Source: CAZELM01 sp964512995
GTDB lineage: Bacteria; CSSED10-310
Assembly: GCA_964512995.1 (NCBI GenBank)
Contig: CAZELM010000028.1
Span: 3,409-67,408 of the forward strand
Direction of reading: 5' to 3'
DNA length: 64,000 nucleotides
The translations under genes were made by a program, and so were the position numbers. This document shows positions 8,406 to 17,474 of the stretch, piece by piece (the stretch's first letter is position 1; every line of letters begins with the position of its first letter). The notes beneath the pieces were generated by a model. The model had not been told where the DNA came from and did not search any database. It saw only the letters and a program-made list of their open reading frames with translations.

Positions 8406-8714
8406 ACATTTTTATTGGTGGTAATCGTTCAGCGAGTGAGAACCAGCTCGACTCCCCTCTATCAAGAATTGCCGTATGGTTTTTCGGATGGAAGAAGGTG
8501 GCAGCGAGCGAGAACCAGCCAGAGTCCCCTCTATCAAGAGGGGTGTCTCTGCGAAGCCACGGTTTGATTGGATTCAGCATGGCTTCTTGGAAAGCGAAGC
8601 AGAGACGGGGTGTGTTCCGAGATTCCGACAACACACCCCGTCACGCAGAAACAACGCTTCCAAGAGAGCGATCTGTTTTCAGTAGAAGGATTCTGCGTGC
8701 CACCCCTTTTTATT
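8402..8714 (-). repeat. Dispersed hairpin-rich element, copy E1
   Basis: This non-coding stretch fills the gap between the thiS-like gene and the P5C dehydrogenase gene. Its reverse complement aligns well by eye with 13233-13463: both contain ACGGGGTGTGT facing ACACACCCCGT (8605-8616 and 8630-8641 here), the GGCTTCTTGG / CCAAGAAGCC stretch, AACCGTGGCTTCGCAGAG and CCTCTTGATAGAGGGG. Several nested inverted repeats would fold as RNA or cruciform. No open frame or transposase is present. It resembles a non-autonomous or REP/BIME-like intergenic element. Confidence 0.8.
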
Positions 8715-8751
8715 GATTTTTTCACCCTTTGAACCACAGGAGTTATAACCA

Positions 8752-10392
8752 ATGCATAATGCCATATTGAAAGTGCCATCACCGATCAATGAACCGGAAC
8801 GACACTATGGACCCGGCAGCATCGAACGGAAAAACCTGAAGGCAAAGCTTCGGGAGATGTTCGATCAGCGCATCGAAATCCCACTGATTATTGGCGGCAA
8901 AGAAGTCCGGACCGGTCAACTGGGAGAATGCCGTTGCCCGCATGATCATGGCCATGTCCTGGCTGTCTATCACAAGGCAGGTCCCCGTGAGGTTCAATCC
9001 GCGATCGATGCCGCGCTTCAGGCATTCAGAGACTGGAGCGACATGCCATGGCCTTCCCGCGCAGCAGTATTTCTGAAAGCTGCGGACTTGTTGTCACGGA
9101 AATATCGGGATCTCCTCAATGCCGCCACCATGCTGAATCAGTCGAAAAATGTCCACCAGTCGGAGATCGACGCCGCCTGTGAACTCATCGACTTCTGGCG
9201 ATACAATGTCTATTACATGACCGAAATCTATCGGGAGCAGCCCTACTCCACCCAGATCACATGGAACCTGTGCGACTATCGCGCACTCGAAGGGTTCGTA
9301 TTCGCGGTCTCTCCATTTAATTTTACATCCATCGCAGGTAATCTTACGACCAGTCCGGCGGTGATGGGAAATGTGGTCGTCTGGAAGCCGGCGTCTACAG
9401 CAGTCTATTCCGGCTATTTTCTGATGAAGATCCTTCTGGAAGCCGGATTGCCGGAGGGCGTGATCAATTTTATCCCTGGGAATGCCGGAGACATCAGCGA
9501 TGGTGTATTGTCGAATTCTCATCTGGCAGGGATTCATTTTACCGGCAGCACGGGTGTATTCCAGGATATGTGGCGAATGGTCGGAACCCGGATCGGTCAA
9601 TATCGGAATTATCCCCGGATTGTCGGAGAAACCGGAGGCAAGGATTTCGTGTTCTGCCATGCATCAGCCGATCCTGTTGCAGTTGCAACCGCCATTATCC
9701 GGGGCGCTTTCGAATATCAGGGACAAAAATGTTCGGCTGCCAGCCGAGCCTATATTCCGGATAATATCTGGCCTCAGATCAGGACGATCCTGATGGATCA
9801 GATCCGGACCATCAGAATGGGCGATGTCATGGATTTCGGCAACTACATGAATGCGGTCATCGATCAGAAAGCATTTGTGTCGATCACGAGCTATATTGAT
9901 CACGCAAAACAGGCTTCCGATGCTGAAATTCTCATCGGTGGTCAATCTGACAATACGCATGGCTATTTCATCGAGCCGACCGTCGTTCTGACAACGAATC
10001 CATTGTTCCGGACAATGCAGGAGGAGATATTCGGGCCGGTGATGACCATTTATGTATATCCGGAGAAAAAATATGGAGAAACCCTGAAAATTTGTGACGA
10101 GACATCGCCGTATGGACTGACCGGTTCGATATTTGCCCAGGACCGTCAGGCCGTAATGGCTGCGTACAGATCCTTGCGTTATGCAGCCGGAAACTTCTAT
10201 ATTAATGACAAACCAACTGCTGCGGTCGTTGGACAGCAGCCGTTTGGAGGAGCACGGGCGTCCGGTACAAACGATAAGGCGGGGAGTAAAGTCAATCTCA
10301 TGCGGTGGGTGAATATTCGAACCGTGAAAGAGACGTTTGTGTCTCCGACCGATTACCGTTATGCGTTTATGCAGGATGAACCGGAATCGTGA
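8752..10392 (+). CDS. pruA: L-glutamate gamma-semialdehyde (1-pyrroline-5-carboxylate) dehydrogenase
   Basis: A 546-residue aldehyde dehydrogenase of the P5CDH type, which oxidises glutamate semialdehyde to glutamate with NAD+ in proline and arginine breakdown. The catalytic nucleophile is C327 in GQKCSAASRAY and the general base E293 in VGETGGKD; VSPFNFTSIAGNL, FTGSTGVF and QPFGGARASGTNDKAG are hallmark P5CDH stretches. The length agrees with stand-alone PruA/RocA enzymes. It starts at an ATG after AGGAGTTATAACC. There is no proline dehydrogenase next to it; instead a ferredoxin and an AOR follow, suggesting that the same aldehyde, or a related one, may be handled by both enzyme types. That link is inference. 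Confidence 0.95.
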   Translation: MHNAILKVPSPINEPERHYGPGSIERKNLKAKLREMFDQRIEIPLIIGGKEVRTGQLGECRCPHDHGHVLAVYHKAGPREVQSAIDAALQAFRDWSDMPWPSRAAVFLKAADLLSRKYRDLLNAATMLNQSKNVHQSEIDAACELIDFWRYNVYYMTEIYREQPYSTQITWNLCDYRALEGFVFAVSPFNFTSIAGNLTTSPAVMGNVVVWKPASTAVYSGYFLMKILLEAGLPEGVINFIPGNAGDISDGVLSNSHLAGIHFTGSTGVFQDMWRMVGTRIGQYRNYPRIVGETGGKDFVFCHASADPVAVATAIIRGAFEYQGQKCSAASRAYIPDNIWPQIRTILMDQIRTIRMGDVMDFGNYMNAVIDQKAFVSITSYIDHAKQASDAEILIGGQSDNTHGYFIEPTVVLTTNPLFRTMQEEIFGPVMTIYVYPEKKYGETLKICDETSPYGLTGSIFAQDRQAVMAAYRSLRYAAGNFYINDKPTAAVVGQQPFGGARASGTNDKAGSKVNLMRWVNIRTVKETFVSPTDYRYAFMQDEPES

Positions 10393-10508
10393 TGTGACTC
10401 CGGATGGGACAATGATCTGGATTCATCATATCGGGAGTTGCGATCCGATGTCGAACCATTGTATTGAGCGGTCGCTATGAAAGGACATGATATTAGGGGG
10501 ATGAAGTA

Positions 10509-10892
10509 ATGAAAATAAAGGTCAATGCGAATGCGTGTACTGGTTGCAGACTCTGCCGCCAGGTGTGTGCTATCGAGAAATTCAATGAAACGAATCCACG
10601 GAAAGCCCGTCTTCGGATCGAGGCATCGTTTCCGTCGCCCGGCAAGTTCCGGCCCCGTGTCTGTGTGCAATGCGGGAAGTGTGCCGAAGCCTGCCCGGAG
10701 AATGCCATCTATAAGGATGAGCGGGGTGTTTACATTGTGGATGATGCGAAATGTACTGCATGCGGGATATGTATCGATACATGTCCATTCGGAGTCATGA
10801 TGAGTTGGAAAGGCGGGACGGCGTACAAATGTGATTTTTGCTGGCGGTGCACCGAGGTTTGTAATACCGGCGCCATTACTCAGATGATGTGA
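10509..10892 (+). CDS. Four-cluster ferredoxin, AOR electron-transfer subunit
   Basis: A 127-residue protein with 16 cysteines in four CxxCxxCxxxC groups (CTGCRLCRQVC, CVQCGKCAEAC, CTACGICIDTC, CDFCWRCTEVC), enough for four [4Fe-4S] clusters. This HycB-like layout is typical of the small subunit that accompanies some bacterial AORs. An AGGGGG ribosome site lies about 9 nt before the ATG. The AOR gene starts 13 nt after the stop, so the two are co-transcribed. It should carry electrons between the AOR active site and cytosolic acceptors. Confidence 0.92.
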   Translation: MKIKVNANACTGCRLCRQVCAIEKFNETNPRKARLRIEASFPSPGKFRPRVCVQCGKCAEACPENAIYKDERGVYIVDDAKCTACGICIDTCPFGVMMSWKGGTAYKCDFCWRCTEVCNTGAITQMM

Positions 10893-10905
10893 AGGAGGTT
10901 CAGCC

Positions 10906-12822
10906 ATGATAAACGGATTTGGTGGTTCAGTATTACGGGTTGATTTAACCCATGGAACGATTGAAAAGAGTGCATTGGACCCGACATTCGCGAGAGAATG
11001 GCTGGGTGGCCGTGGGTTTGTCGCGAAGGTGTTGTATGATGAAGTTCCTCGGAATGCGGATCCATTCGGCCCCGAGAACCTCCTCATTGTCAGTCCGGGT
11101 GTTCTGTCCGGCCATCTGGCACCAACGGGCAGTAAATGCTGTTTTGGCGCTATCAGCCCCCTCTCCAATGGGCATGGCGATTCCACCGTGGGTGGCCATT
11201 TCGGTCCGGAACTCAAATTTGCCGGAATCGACCTGATCATTGTCAAAGGAATCGCGGAGAAACCCGTCTATCTCTTCATCGATGACGATACGATCGAAAT
11301 CCGGGATGCATCCAAATATTGGGGACAAGGAGCGTTGGATGTTGAAAAAGAATTTAAGGATGACCTTGGAGATGATTTTGAGATCGCAGTCATTGGACCA
11401 GCCGGTGAAAATAAAATCCGGTTTGCCTGTATCAGCCATGATTTCGGACGACAGGCCGGCCGATGCGGAATCGGTGCCGTGATGGGCTCCAAAATGCTCA
11501 AAGCCATTGCGGTCCGGGGAACCCAGAGCCTTCCGGTTCACGATCTCCCGACACTCAAGAATTTCACGATCGATATCATCAAACGCTCCAGCAAACACCC
11601 GAACATGGAACCCTGGCAGAAGTATGGAACGTCCATGTTCGTCGGCTGGTCAAACAAGCATGGGGTATATCCCACCCGGAACTTCCAGACCACCTATTTC
11701 GAAAATTATGCCGGTATCGATGGTGAAGTTCTTGTGGAAAAACTCCTCGTGAGCCATAAAGCCTGTTTTGGATGCTGGATGAACTGCGGAAAATACTGCA
11801 AAGTCGAGCGTCCGGATAAAACCGTCTACGTGGAAGGTCCGGAATATGAAACCGGCTCCTTGTGCGGCGGGAATTGCGGATTCGATAAGATCGACGATGT
11901 CGCATACGTCAATTGGGTGTGCGATAACACAGGCATCGATACCATGAGCGGTGGGGGTATCGTGGCTTTCGGAATGGAATGCTATGAAAAAGGATTGATC
12001 ACCCGGGAGCAACTCGAAGGGCGTGAATTGCGATGGGGCAATGCCGATGAATTCGAACATCTGGTGGACATGATAGTATACCGCCGGGGTATCGGAGAAT
12101 GGTTTGCCGAGGGAGTGGTGAACGCGGCAGCCAGAATCGGCGGTGGCTCCGAAAAGTTCGCCGTTCAGGTCAAAGGTCAGGGGATGAGCGGATACGATGG
12201 CCGGTGGGCTCCCGCCATGCTCCTGTCCTACATGACAGCCGATATTGGCGCACACCACAATCGGGCATGGACCATCACACTGGACGATGATATCGGGCGT
12301 GAAGTGATCAAGGGCAAAGCCAAACTCGTGGTATATCTCCAGCATATCCGGCCGTTTTTCGACACGATCTCGGGTTGCCGGCTCTTCTGGGGTGAAGTGG
12401 ATGTGACAGCGGAGGAGCATATTGACGCGATCCGGTACATGACCGGCTGGATGGAGTTTTCGAATGATGAAGCCATGCGGACATCCGATCGGATCTGGAA
12501 TCTGAACCGGGCGCACTATATCGAGCGAAACGGAGGTCCCGGTCGGAAATTCGATTATCCCAATGCCCGGTTCTATGAAGAAGCGGTTCCCAGTGGCCCA
12601 GCCAAAGGCGCTCGGTTGACAATGGAAGATCTCGACACCATGCTCGATGAATACTATGCTGCCAGAGGGTGGGGACAGAACGGGAATCCATCCCGGGAGG
12701 TTCTGCTGGATCTGGGTCTCGAACAGGTGATGAAAAATCTGGAAAAACAGAATCTGCTCGGTACGCTGATGGCTCCCCTTCCGCCTGTCCGGGGGGAACG
12801 CTACAAACCCAAGGCATTCTGA
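10906..12822 (+). CDS. Aldehyde:ferredoxin oxidoreductase, full length
   Basis: A 638-residue tungsten (or molybdenum) bis-pterin enzyme that interconverts aldehydes and carboxylates. All three domains are present in one chain: GGRGF near 34, GDSTVGGHFGPELKFAG (91-107), GRCGIGAVMGSK (185-196), the [4Fe-4S] ligands C287, C290, C294 and C491, VEGPEYET near 309, GIDTMSGG, and YDGRWAP (430-436) before IGAHHNRAW. The ribosome site AAGGAGG lies just upstream of the ATG. The partner ferredoxin precedes it and a MoaD-like carrier follows after a repeat region. It serves as the internal comparison for the split AOR at 2447-7598. Substrate is unknown; the neighbouring P5C dehydrogenase makes glutamate semialdehyde one candidate. 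Confidence 0.95.
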   Translation: MINGFGGSVLRVDLTHGTIEKSALDPTFAREWLGGRGFVAKVLYDEVPRNADPFGPENLLIVSPGVLSGHLAPTGSKCCFGAISPLSNGHGDSTVGGHFGPELKFAGIDLIIVKGIAEKPVYLFIDDDTIEIRDASKYWGQGALDVEKEFKDDLGDDFEIAVIGPAGENKIRFACISHDFGRQAGRCGIGAVMGSKMLKAIAVRGTQSLPVHDLPTLKNFTIDIIKRSSKHPNMEPWQKYGTSMFVGWSNKHGVYPTRNFQTTYFENYAGIDGEVLVEKLLVSHKACFGCWMNCGKYCKVERPDKTVYVEGPEYETGSLCGGNCGFDKIDDVAYVNWVCDNTGIDTMSGGGIVAFGMECYEKGLITREQLEGRELRWGNADEFEHLVDMIVYRRGIGEWFAEGVVNAAARIGGGSEKFAVQVKGQGMSGYDGRWAPAMLLSYMTADIGAHHNRAWTITLDDDIGREVIKGKAKLVVYLQHIRPFFDTISGCRLFWGEVDVTAEEHIDAIRYMTGWMEFSNDEAMRTSDRIWNLNRAHYIERNGGPGRKFDYPNARFYEEAVPSGPAKGARLTMEDLDTMLDEYYAARGWGQNGNPSREVLLDLGLEQVMKNLEKQNLLGTLMAPLPPVRGERYKPKAF

Positions 12823-13550
12823 TTCGTATGCTGTCTGCTTCGCTGGGAGATGATTAATAAAGGNNNNNNNNNNNNNNNNNNNNNNNNNNNNNNNNNNNNN
12901 NNNNNNNNNNNNNNNNNNNNNNNNNNNNNNNNNNNNNNNNNNNNNNNNNNNNNNNNNNNNNNNCGTCTCTGCTTCGCTCGCCAAGAAGCCATGCTGAAAC
13001 CAATCAAACCGTGGCTTCCGCAGAGCCAGAGTGGATTCTGGCTGCTTCTCACCTGCTGAACGATTACAAATAAAGTTGCATATATGCTCCTCTCCATTCA
13101 TGGGGAGGAGTTGGAGTGAGGTCGAAAAAGAGGAAAGAGGAAGAGAGCATCGAGCCCAAGGCATTCTGATTCGTATGCTGTCTGCTTCGCTGGGAGATGA
13201 TTAATAAAGGTAACCGCTCACAGGGAAAATCCCCTCTGGAAAGAGGGGTGGCACGCAGAATCAAGTTATTGAAACCAGATATACCTGTTGGAAGCGTTGA
13301 TTCTGCGTGACGGGGTGTGTAATCGGAAAGTCGGAACACACCCCGTCTCTGCTTCGCTCGCCAAGAAGCCATGCTGAAACCAATCAAACCGTGGCTTCGC
13401 AGAGCCACCCCTCTTGATAGAGGGGATTCTGGCTGCTTCTCACCTGCTGAACGATTACAATAAAGTTGCATATATGCTCCTCTCCATGAATGGAGAGGGG
13501 TTGGGGTGAGGTCGAAAGAGAGGAAAGAGGAATAGATCATCGAGTCGTGA
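12809..13550 (+). repeat. Diverged tandem duplication holding dispersed element copies E2 and E3
   Basis: The stretch from the last codons of the AOR gene (CCCAAGGCATTCTGA...AATAAAGG, to 12863) recurs at about 13150-13209, and the stretch from CGTCTCTGCTTCGCTCGCC to CATCGAG at 12964-13150 recurs at about 13344-13545, giving a direct repeat of about 340-380 bp. The two copies differ by substitutions and small indels, so they are not simply the same read placed twice. The copy at 13233-13463 (E3) is the inverse counterpart of 8402-8714, with ACGGGGTGTGT / ACACACCCCGT at 13310-13346. The related CTCCTCTCCATTCATGGGG...TGAGGTCG segments (13085-13118, 13478-13513) also have relatives near 28380 and 35425. 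No gene is seen. Confidence 0.8.
12864..12963. other. Assembly gap (100 N) in duplicated repeat
   Basis: Exactly 100 N. The paralogous copy has 134 bp (13210-13343) between the same flanks, so the missing sequence is probably the same hairpin-rich segment. Confidence 0.97.
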
Positions 13551-13566
13551 GGAAGAGGTAAAATAT

Positions 13567-13806
13567 ATGATCGTTTTTATCAAAGCTGGAGGCGCACTCC
13601 AGAAGATATTACAGCCCGATGTGGATGAGTATACCCGGAAGCTGGATATCCCGGAGGGTCATACGATCGGTGAGATCTGTACCCTGCTGGGCATCAATCC
13701 CATCCAGGTGGGAATGGCTTTCCGAAGTGGTAAAATTGTTCCCCTGGAATACAAACCCCTGGAGGGTGAAACGATCACCCTGATCTCCATTGTCAAAGGA
13801 GGATAA
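13567..13806 (+). CDS. MoaD/ThiS-like sulfur carrier protein
   Basis: A 79-residue ubiquitin-like protein with the terminal Gly-Gly (VKGG) required for thiocarboxylation. The middle, IPEGHTIGEICTLLGI and VGMAFRSGKIVPLEYKPLEGETITLIS, follows the MoaD/ThiS fold order. An AGGAAGAGG purine run precedes the ATG. It lies downstream of the second AOR, in the same direction, across a repeat region of about 740 bp; this parallels the thiF/thiS pair after the split AOR, although no second E1 gene is present. Confidence 0.82.
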   Translation: MIVFIKAGGALQKILQPDVDEYTRKLDIPEGHTIGEICTLLGINPIQVGMAFRSGKIVPLEYKPLEGETITLISIVKGG

Positions 13807-13820
13807 ATCCGGACACGCCC

Positions 13821-15671
13821 TCAACGGATTCCCCGCGTTTCCAACTCCCGCAATTCCACCGCCCATTGTCGCCGGACTGAATCATCTCGCGCCGATTCCG
13901 GCAACAGGCTCCGCCGCGTGCAGTTGATTAACGCCTGCAGTGTCTGATATCGCCGGGTATCTTCGATCGGTGGTGAAATATAATCGCCGATGATCTCCCG
14001 GATTTCGTCAAATCCCAGTGGATGACCCTTGATATGGGTTTTCGCCTTCAACTCCGATCGCACCGCAGCAAATCCCGCCGCGGAAAACGACTGCATGGCC
14101 GTTTCAATGATCGCGTGTTGATCCGGAGTCAACGGCTCCCGAAGCGCTGGCTGCACCGCCCATTGGATGAACGCCGTCCGGTCCGCACCCTCCGGATCCA
14201 GGATGGGGATGATCAGATCACCCACCCGGCCCGGTCTCCGGATGTCCGGTGACAGGAGGTGAATACGGGCGGTCATCAGGAGCCAGATCACGCGGCCTTT
14301 CAACCGGGCATCCGACATCATGGCCTGAATCTTCCCGGTCAGGCGGCGCTCGGTTTCATGCGCTTCAGGACCCACTCCACCAAACTGCGTATCCGCTTCA
14401 TCGACAAAAATCAGCACTTTGGACAGAACGTCCAGTACCCGGCGGAGCCGTTCGAAGATGACATCGGTCTGGCCATACCACTGACTGCGGATGTTCTTCA
14501 GAACGATCACCACCATGTCCAGTTCATGCGCCATGGCCTCGAAAATAAACGTTTTGCCGCTCCCGATCGGCCCGCATACGGCCGCTCCGGACAGTGCATC
14601 GATTCCCGTGGATTGAAACCGGGGCATCAGCTCCTTCCGGATGAACTGCTTGAGCGCATCGAATCCCACGATATCCTGAAGCGAATGTGTCGGCTTCTTG
14701 AACTCCACAACATCCTCGCCCAACTGTCCCTGGATATACTCCTCGACCTTGACCACCACATCGGTCAGCATCAGGGTTCTGTTCTCATACGATGACCCGC
14801 GAAGAATCTGCATGAGTGCATGGATCGACAATCCGGCCGTATAACGGGCCAGATCATCCGCCGTTCCCCATAACTGCAGACGGCTGGTTCCGGACTGGGC
14901 ATCCGGGAGCGTTCCGGATCTCCGATTGGATTCACCGAACCAATCGATAAACGCTTTCCGCATCGCTTGATCGGGTGCACTGATCGGGATTTCGATGATC
15001 TGCGGGAGCCGCGCAATGCGATGATTGAGCAGGCTCCGGGATTCCGATAGCAAAATCACGCAATCGCCGGCATTCATGAACGACGGATCCTGGAACCAGT
15101 CCTGACAGATGGAGATCCGGTGTCGGTCCGCGTCGGATAATCGAACGATTTCTCCCTCCGGGATCACCATATCCGCTGCTTCGATGATAATAATGAGATT
15201 GCGGTTCAACACCCTTCGGCCATTGAACTCCGACCGGGAACACAGGCAGAATTGACGAAGCAGTTCCAGTGCGACAGTGGGATTCCCGATCGCGGATCGC
15301 ATATTCTCGCCAAACTCCCGGCTCATCCCATCCAGTTCCGATCGAACCCGATGGTGCGCCAGCATCCGTTTGACCGCCAGTGCATCGGAGTCCATCCCGG
15401 TACGCCATGTCATCCACGCATCCCGCATCTGGTCCTGGTCTGATGGACTCATAAATCGGATCGGACCGTTCAATTCATACACCAGCACCATCCGATCGCT
15501 GAGATTCCAATGGTGAACCAGGTAATTGATCAGCGGCGTGTACGTTGTTTCTTCCGGTTTTTGCAGCCGGAACAGGTCGTGGATATTGCCGGTCAGCAGC
15601 AGCGTCCGGGTTTGCTGGGAGTTCAATATCCGGCCGGCTGTTTTCAGAAACGTATAATCCTGTCCGTTCAT
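13821..15671 (-). CDS. Tandem AAA ATPase (Cdc48/Vps4-like second domain, degenerate first)
   Basis: A 616-residue protein. Residues about 20-310 form a divergent AAA-like module with a Walker-B-like strand (IIIIEAAD, 160-167) but no recognisable Walker A. Residues about 330-510 form a canonical AAA domain with Walker A GPIGSGKT (367-374), Walker B VLIFVDEAD (419-427) and a DIRRPGRVG arginine stretch (476-484). A helical C-terminus follows. There are no membrane segments, so it is cytoplasmic. The start overlaps the ABC ATPase stop by 4 nt (ATGA), so it is translationally coupled to the transporter and last in the run. AAA ATPases of this kind near PspA/IM30 (ESCRT-III superfamily) genes suggest remodelling of the PspA polymer; this is inference. 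Confidence 0.85.
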   Translation of the reverse strand: MNGQDYTFLKTAGRILNSQQTRTLLLTGNIHDLFRLQKPEETTYTPLINYLVHHWNLSDRMVLVYELNGPIRFMSPSDQDQMRDAWMTWRTGMDSDALAVKRMLAHHRVRSELDGMSREFGENMRSAIGNPTVALELLRQFCLCSRSEFNGRRVLNRNLIIIIEAADMVIPEGEIVRLSDADRHRISICQDWFQDPSFMNAGDCVILLSESRSLLNHRIARLPQIIEIPISAPDQAMRKAFIDWFGESNRRSGTLPDAQSGTSRLQLWGTADDLARYTAGLSIHALMQILRGSSYENRTLMLTDVVVKVEEYIQGQLGEDVVEFKKPTHSLQDIVGFDALKQFIRKELMPRFQSTGIDALSGAAVCGPIGSGKTFIFEAMAHELDMVVIVLKNIRSQWYGQTDVIFERLRRVLDVLSKVLIFVDEADTQFGGVGPEAHETERRLTGKIQAMMSDARLKGRVIWLLMTARIHLLSPDIRRPGRVGDLIIPILDPEGADRTAFIQWAVQPALREPLTPDQHAIIETAMQSFSAAGFAAVRSELKAKTHIKGHPLGFDEIREIIGDYISPPIEDTRRYQTLQALINCTRRSLLPESARDDSVRRQWAVELRELETRGIR

Positions 15672-16612
15672 GTCAATATCCCTCCTCCTTTACCCGCTGC
15701 CAGTTCCGACCAGAACAGATTGTATGCGCCGCGGTCCTGAAGTTCAGTCGGATCAAAGGCAATGCGTCGGATTTCATCCCGTTGTTTTTTGAATACCGCG
15801 TAATCGATCTCTTCCTCGGGGCTGGTCACTGGAGCGACCCGATCATATACAATGGTCGCTCCCGGACACGTTTCATATCCTTCTTTTTTCCAGTTCCAGT
15901 ATTGCGAGAGTGCGACCACGCGATCACCGACATAGATGGCTTCGTTCAATTCATGAGTGACGATGAGGATCGTATAGGGTGGATCGATGCCATTTTCTTT
16001 TGTTGTGCAATTTTCCCAGTACAACTCCAGAAGCATATCCTGAAGTTCTTCACGCGTCGCTTCATCCAGAGCGCCGAATGGTTCGTCGAGGAGGAGGATA
16101 TGTGGTTTCATGATCAGTGCCTGAGCGACAGCAACCCGCTGCCGCATCCCTCCCGACATTTCGTGGGGATATAAATGCATGGCGTCGCCCAGCTTGATCT
16201 TCTCCAGGAGACGGGCGGATTCTTCGAGATGTTGATGGCGGAGTTTCCTCCACCTGAAATACCGGAACAATCGAAACGGAATCGTGGTCTGATCCAGCAT
16301 CGGTCCGATCGCGACATTTTCGAGGGCGGTCAGAAACGGGAACAGGGAATATTGCTGGTAGACGATGCCCCGATCCCGTCCGGGAGCGCGGACAAGGGTG
16401 GGCTGATTGTTCGAAAAGATGATGACGGATCCGTGCTGCGGGGGGTGAGTGCCGATGATGGCGCGAAGCAGCGTCGATTTGCCGCAACCGCTGGGACCCA
16501 CCAGTGCGACGATTTCGCCGCGGATGACCCGGATATTGACATCGAATAACACGGATTTATCCCGGAATCCATGACTGATTTGTTGACATTCGAGGATGAT
16601 ATTATAGTCCAT
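15668..16612 (-). CDS. ABC transporter ATP-binding protein, NitT/TauT type
   Basis: A 314-residue nucleotide-binding subunit with Walker A GPSGCGKST, the Q-loop in YQQYSLFPF, signature MSGGMRQRVAVAQAL, Walker B ILLLDEPFGALDE and the switch histidine in IVTHELNEA. It is most like the SsuB/TauB/NrtD group and about 60 residues longer than the core because of a C-terminal extension. It lies between the permease gene and the AAA ATPase gene. It would power the permease encoded immediately upstream. Confidence 0.93.
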   Translation of the reverse strand: MDYNIILECQQISHGFRDKSVLFDVNIRVIRGEIVALVGPSGCGKSTLLRAIIGTHPPQHGSVIIFSNNQPTLVRAPGRDRGIVYQQYSLFPFLTALENVAIGPMLDQTTIPFRLFRYFRWRKLRHQHLEESARLLEKIKLGDAMHLYPHEMSGGMRQRVAVAQALIMKPHILLLDEPFGALDEATREELQDMLLELYWENCTTKENGIDPPYTILIVTHELNEAIYVGDRVVALSQYWNWKKEGYETCPGATIVYDRVAPVTSPEEEIDYAVFKKQRDEIRRIAFDPTELQDRGAYNLFWSELAAGKGGGILT

Positions 16613-16633
16613 GAGCGTTCTTTCGGTGGATCA

Positions 16634-17440
16634 TCATCGCGATTTGGTGATATACCATGGGAACCATTTTTTCTGGATGATTTTCAGGAAATAATCCATG
16701 GAAAATCCGAATACCGCTAAAACAACGAGGTATGTATATACGATATTCATATTGAGGAGTCGCGATTGCAGCCGGATCCGGTAGCCGAATCCCACATCCC
16801 CGACAACCATTTCCGCTGCGATCAGATAGACCATTGCCGGCCCGATCTGCAATCGGACATTGTCGAGGAGTTTGGGGAAAATAGAGCGGACAATGATGTT
16901 CCAGATCAACTCCAGTCGTGATGCACCCAGTGTATATGCCTTATACAGCAGCTCATCATGGATCTCCCGGACGGAAAAGTATATCGATTGGGACAGAGTG
17001 GGCAGTACGCCGAACGCGATCATGGCGACGTACATCTCCGTATCCGTTCCAACGAGAACAAAAAACACTGCCAGAGCCGCGGTTGGGGGAATTTTAGCCA
17101 GAATGGACATGGGCGGTATGAACAGCGATTCAAAAACCGGGAAGCAACCCATCAGCAATCCAATGGCGATTGCGCCCAGGATGCCTAATAATAATCCATA
17201 AAACAATCTGCCCAGGGTCGCGAGACTGTCCACCTGTAACCATCGGTCACCGGATCGGGGATTGATCTCAATGCTTTTGATCACGCCATCACTCAATTGG
17301 GTCCAGGTTGGGATCGTGGTGTCTTCCGGATTGATCCGATGTTGACGCACTGAGAGCATGGAATACGCGGAAAGCATGATGGCTACAGAAAGAATGCTCA
17401 GAATCATCGCCGAGCCTGGTTTTATTGGTTTCCGGATCAT
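16634..17440 (-). CDS. ABC transporter permease, NitT/TauT type
   Basis: A 268-residue inner-membrane permease of the SsuC/TauC (binding-protein-dependent transport) family. It starts with a hydrophobic helix (MILSILSVAIMLSAYS), has further membrane spans, and contains the EAA-type cytoplasmic loop KAYTLGASRLELIWNIIVRS that contacts the ATPase. The adjacent ATPase and binding protein complete the transporter. No strong ribosome site is visible before the chosen ATG, so the start may be a little downstream. The substrate cannot be assigned; nitrate, taurine and sulfonates are only family examples. Confidence 0.92.
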   Translation of the reverse strand: MIRKPIKPGSAMILSILSVAIMLSAYSMLSVRQHRINPEDTTIPTWTQLSDGVIKSIEINPRSGDRWLQVDSLATLGRLFYGLLLGILGAIAIGLLMGCFPVFESLFIPPMSILAKIPPTAALAVFFVLVGTDTEMYVAMIAFGVLPTLSQSIYFSVREIHDELLYKAYTLGASRLELIWNIIVRSIFPKLLDNVRLQIGPAMVYLIAAEMVVGDVGFGYRIRLQSRLLNMNIVYTYLVVLAVFGFSMDYFLKIIQKKWFPWYITKSR

Positions 17441-17474
17441 GGATGTAGAAGGGGGAGTTCCCCTGGATCCTTTC

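Noticed and set aside
8402..8714. A small gene inside element E1
   Set aside because: Frames there are not shared between the copies, and the stretch is dominated by inverted repeats.
13149..13550. The duplication after the AOR gene as pure assembly duplication
   Set aside because: Copies differ by substitutions and indels, so a simple doubled placement of identical reads does not explain it; the question is left open as a finding.
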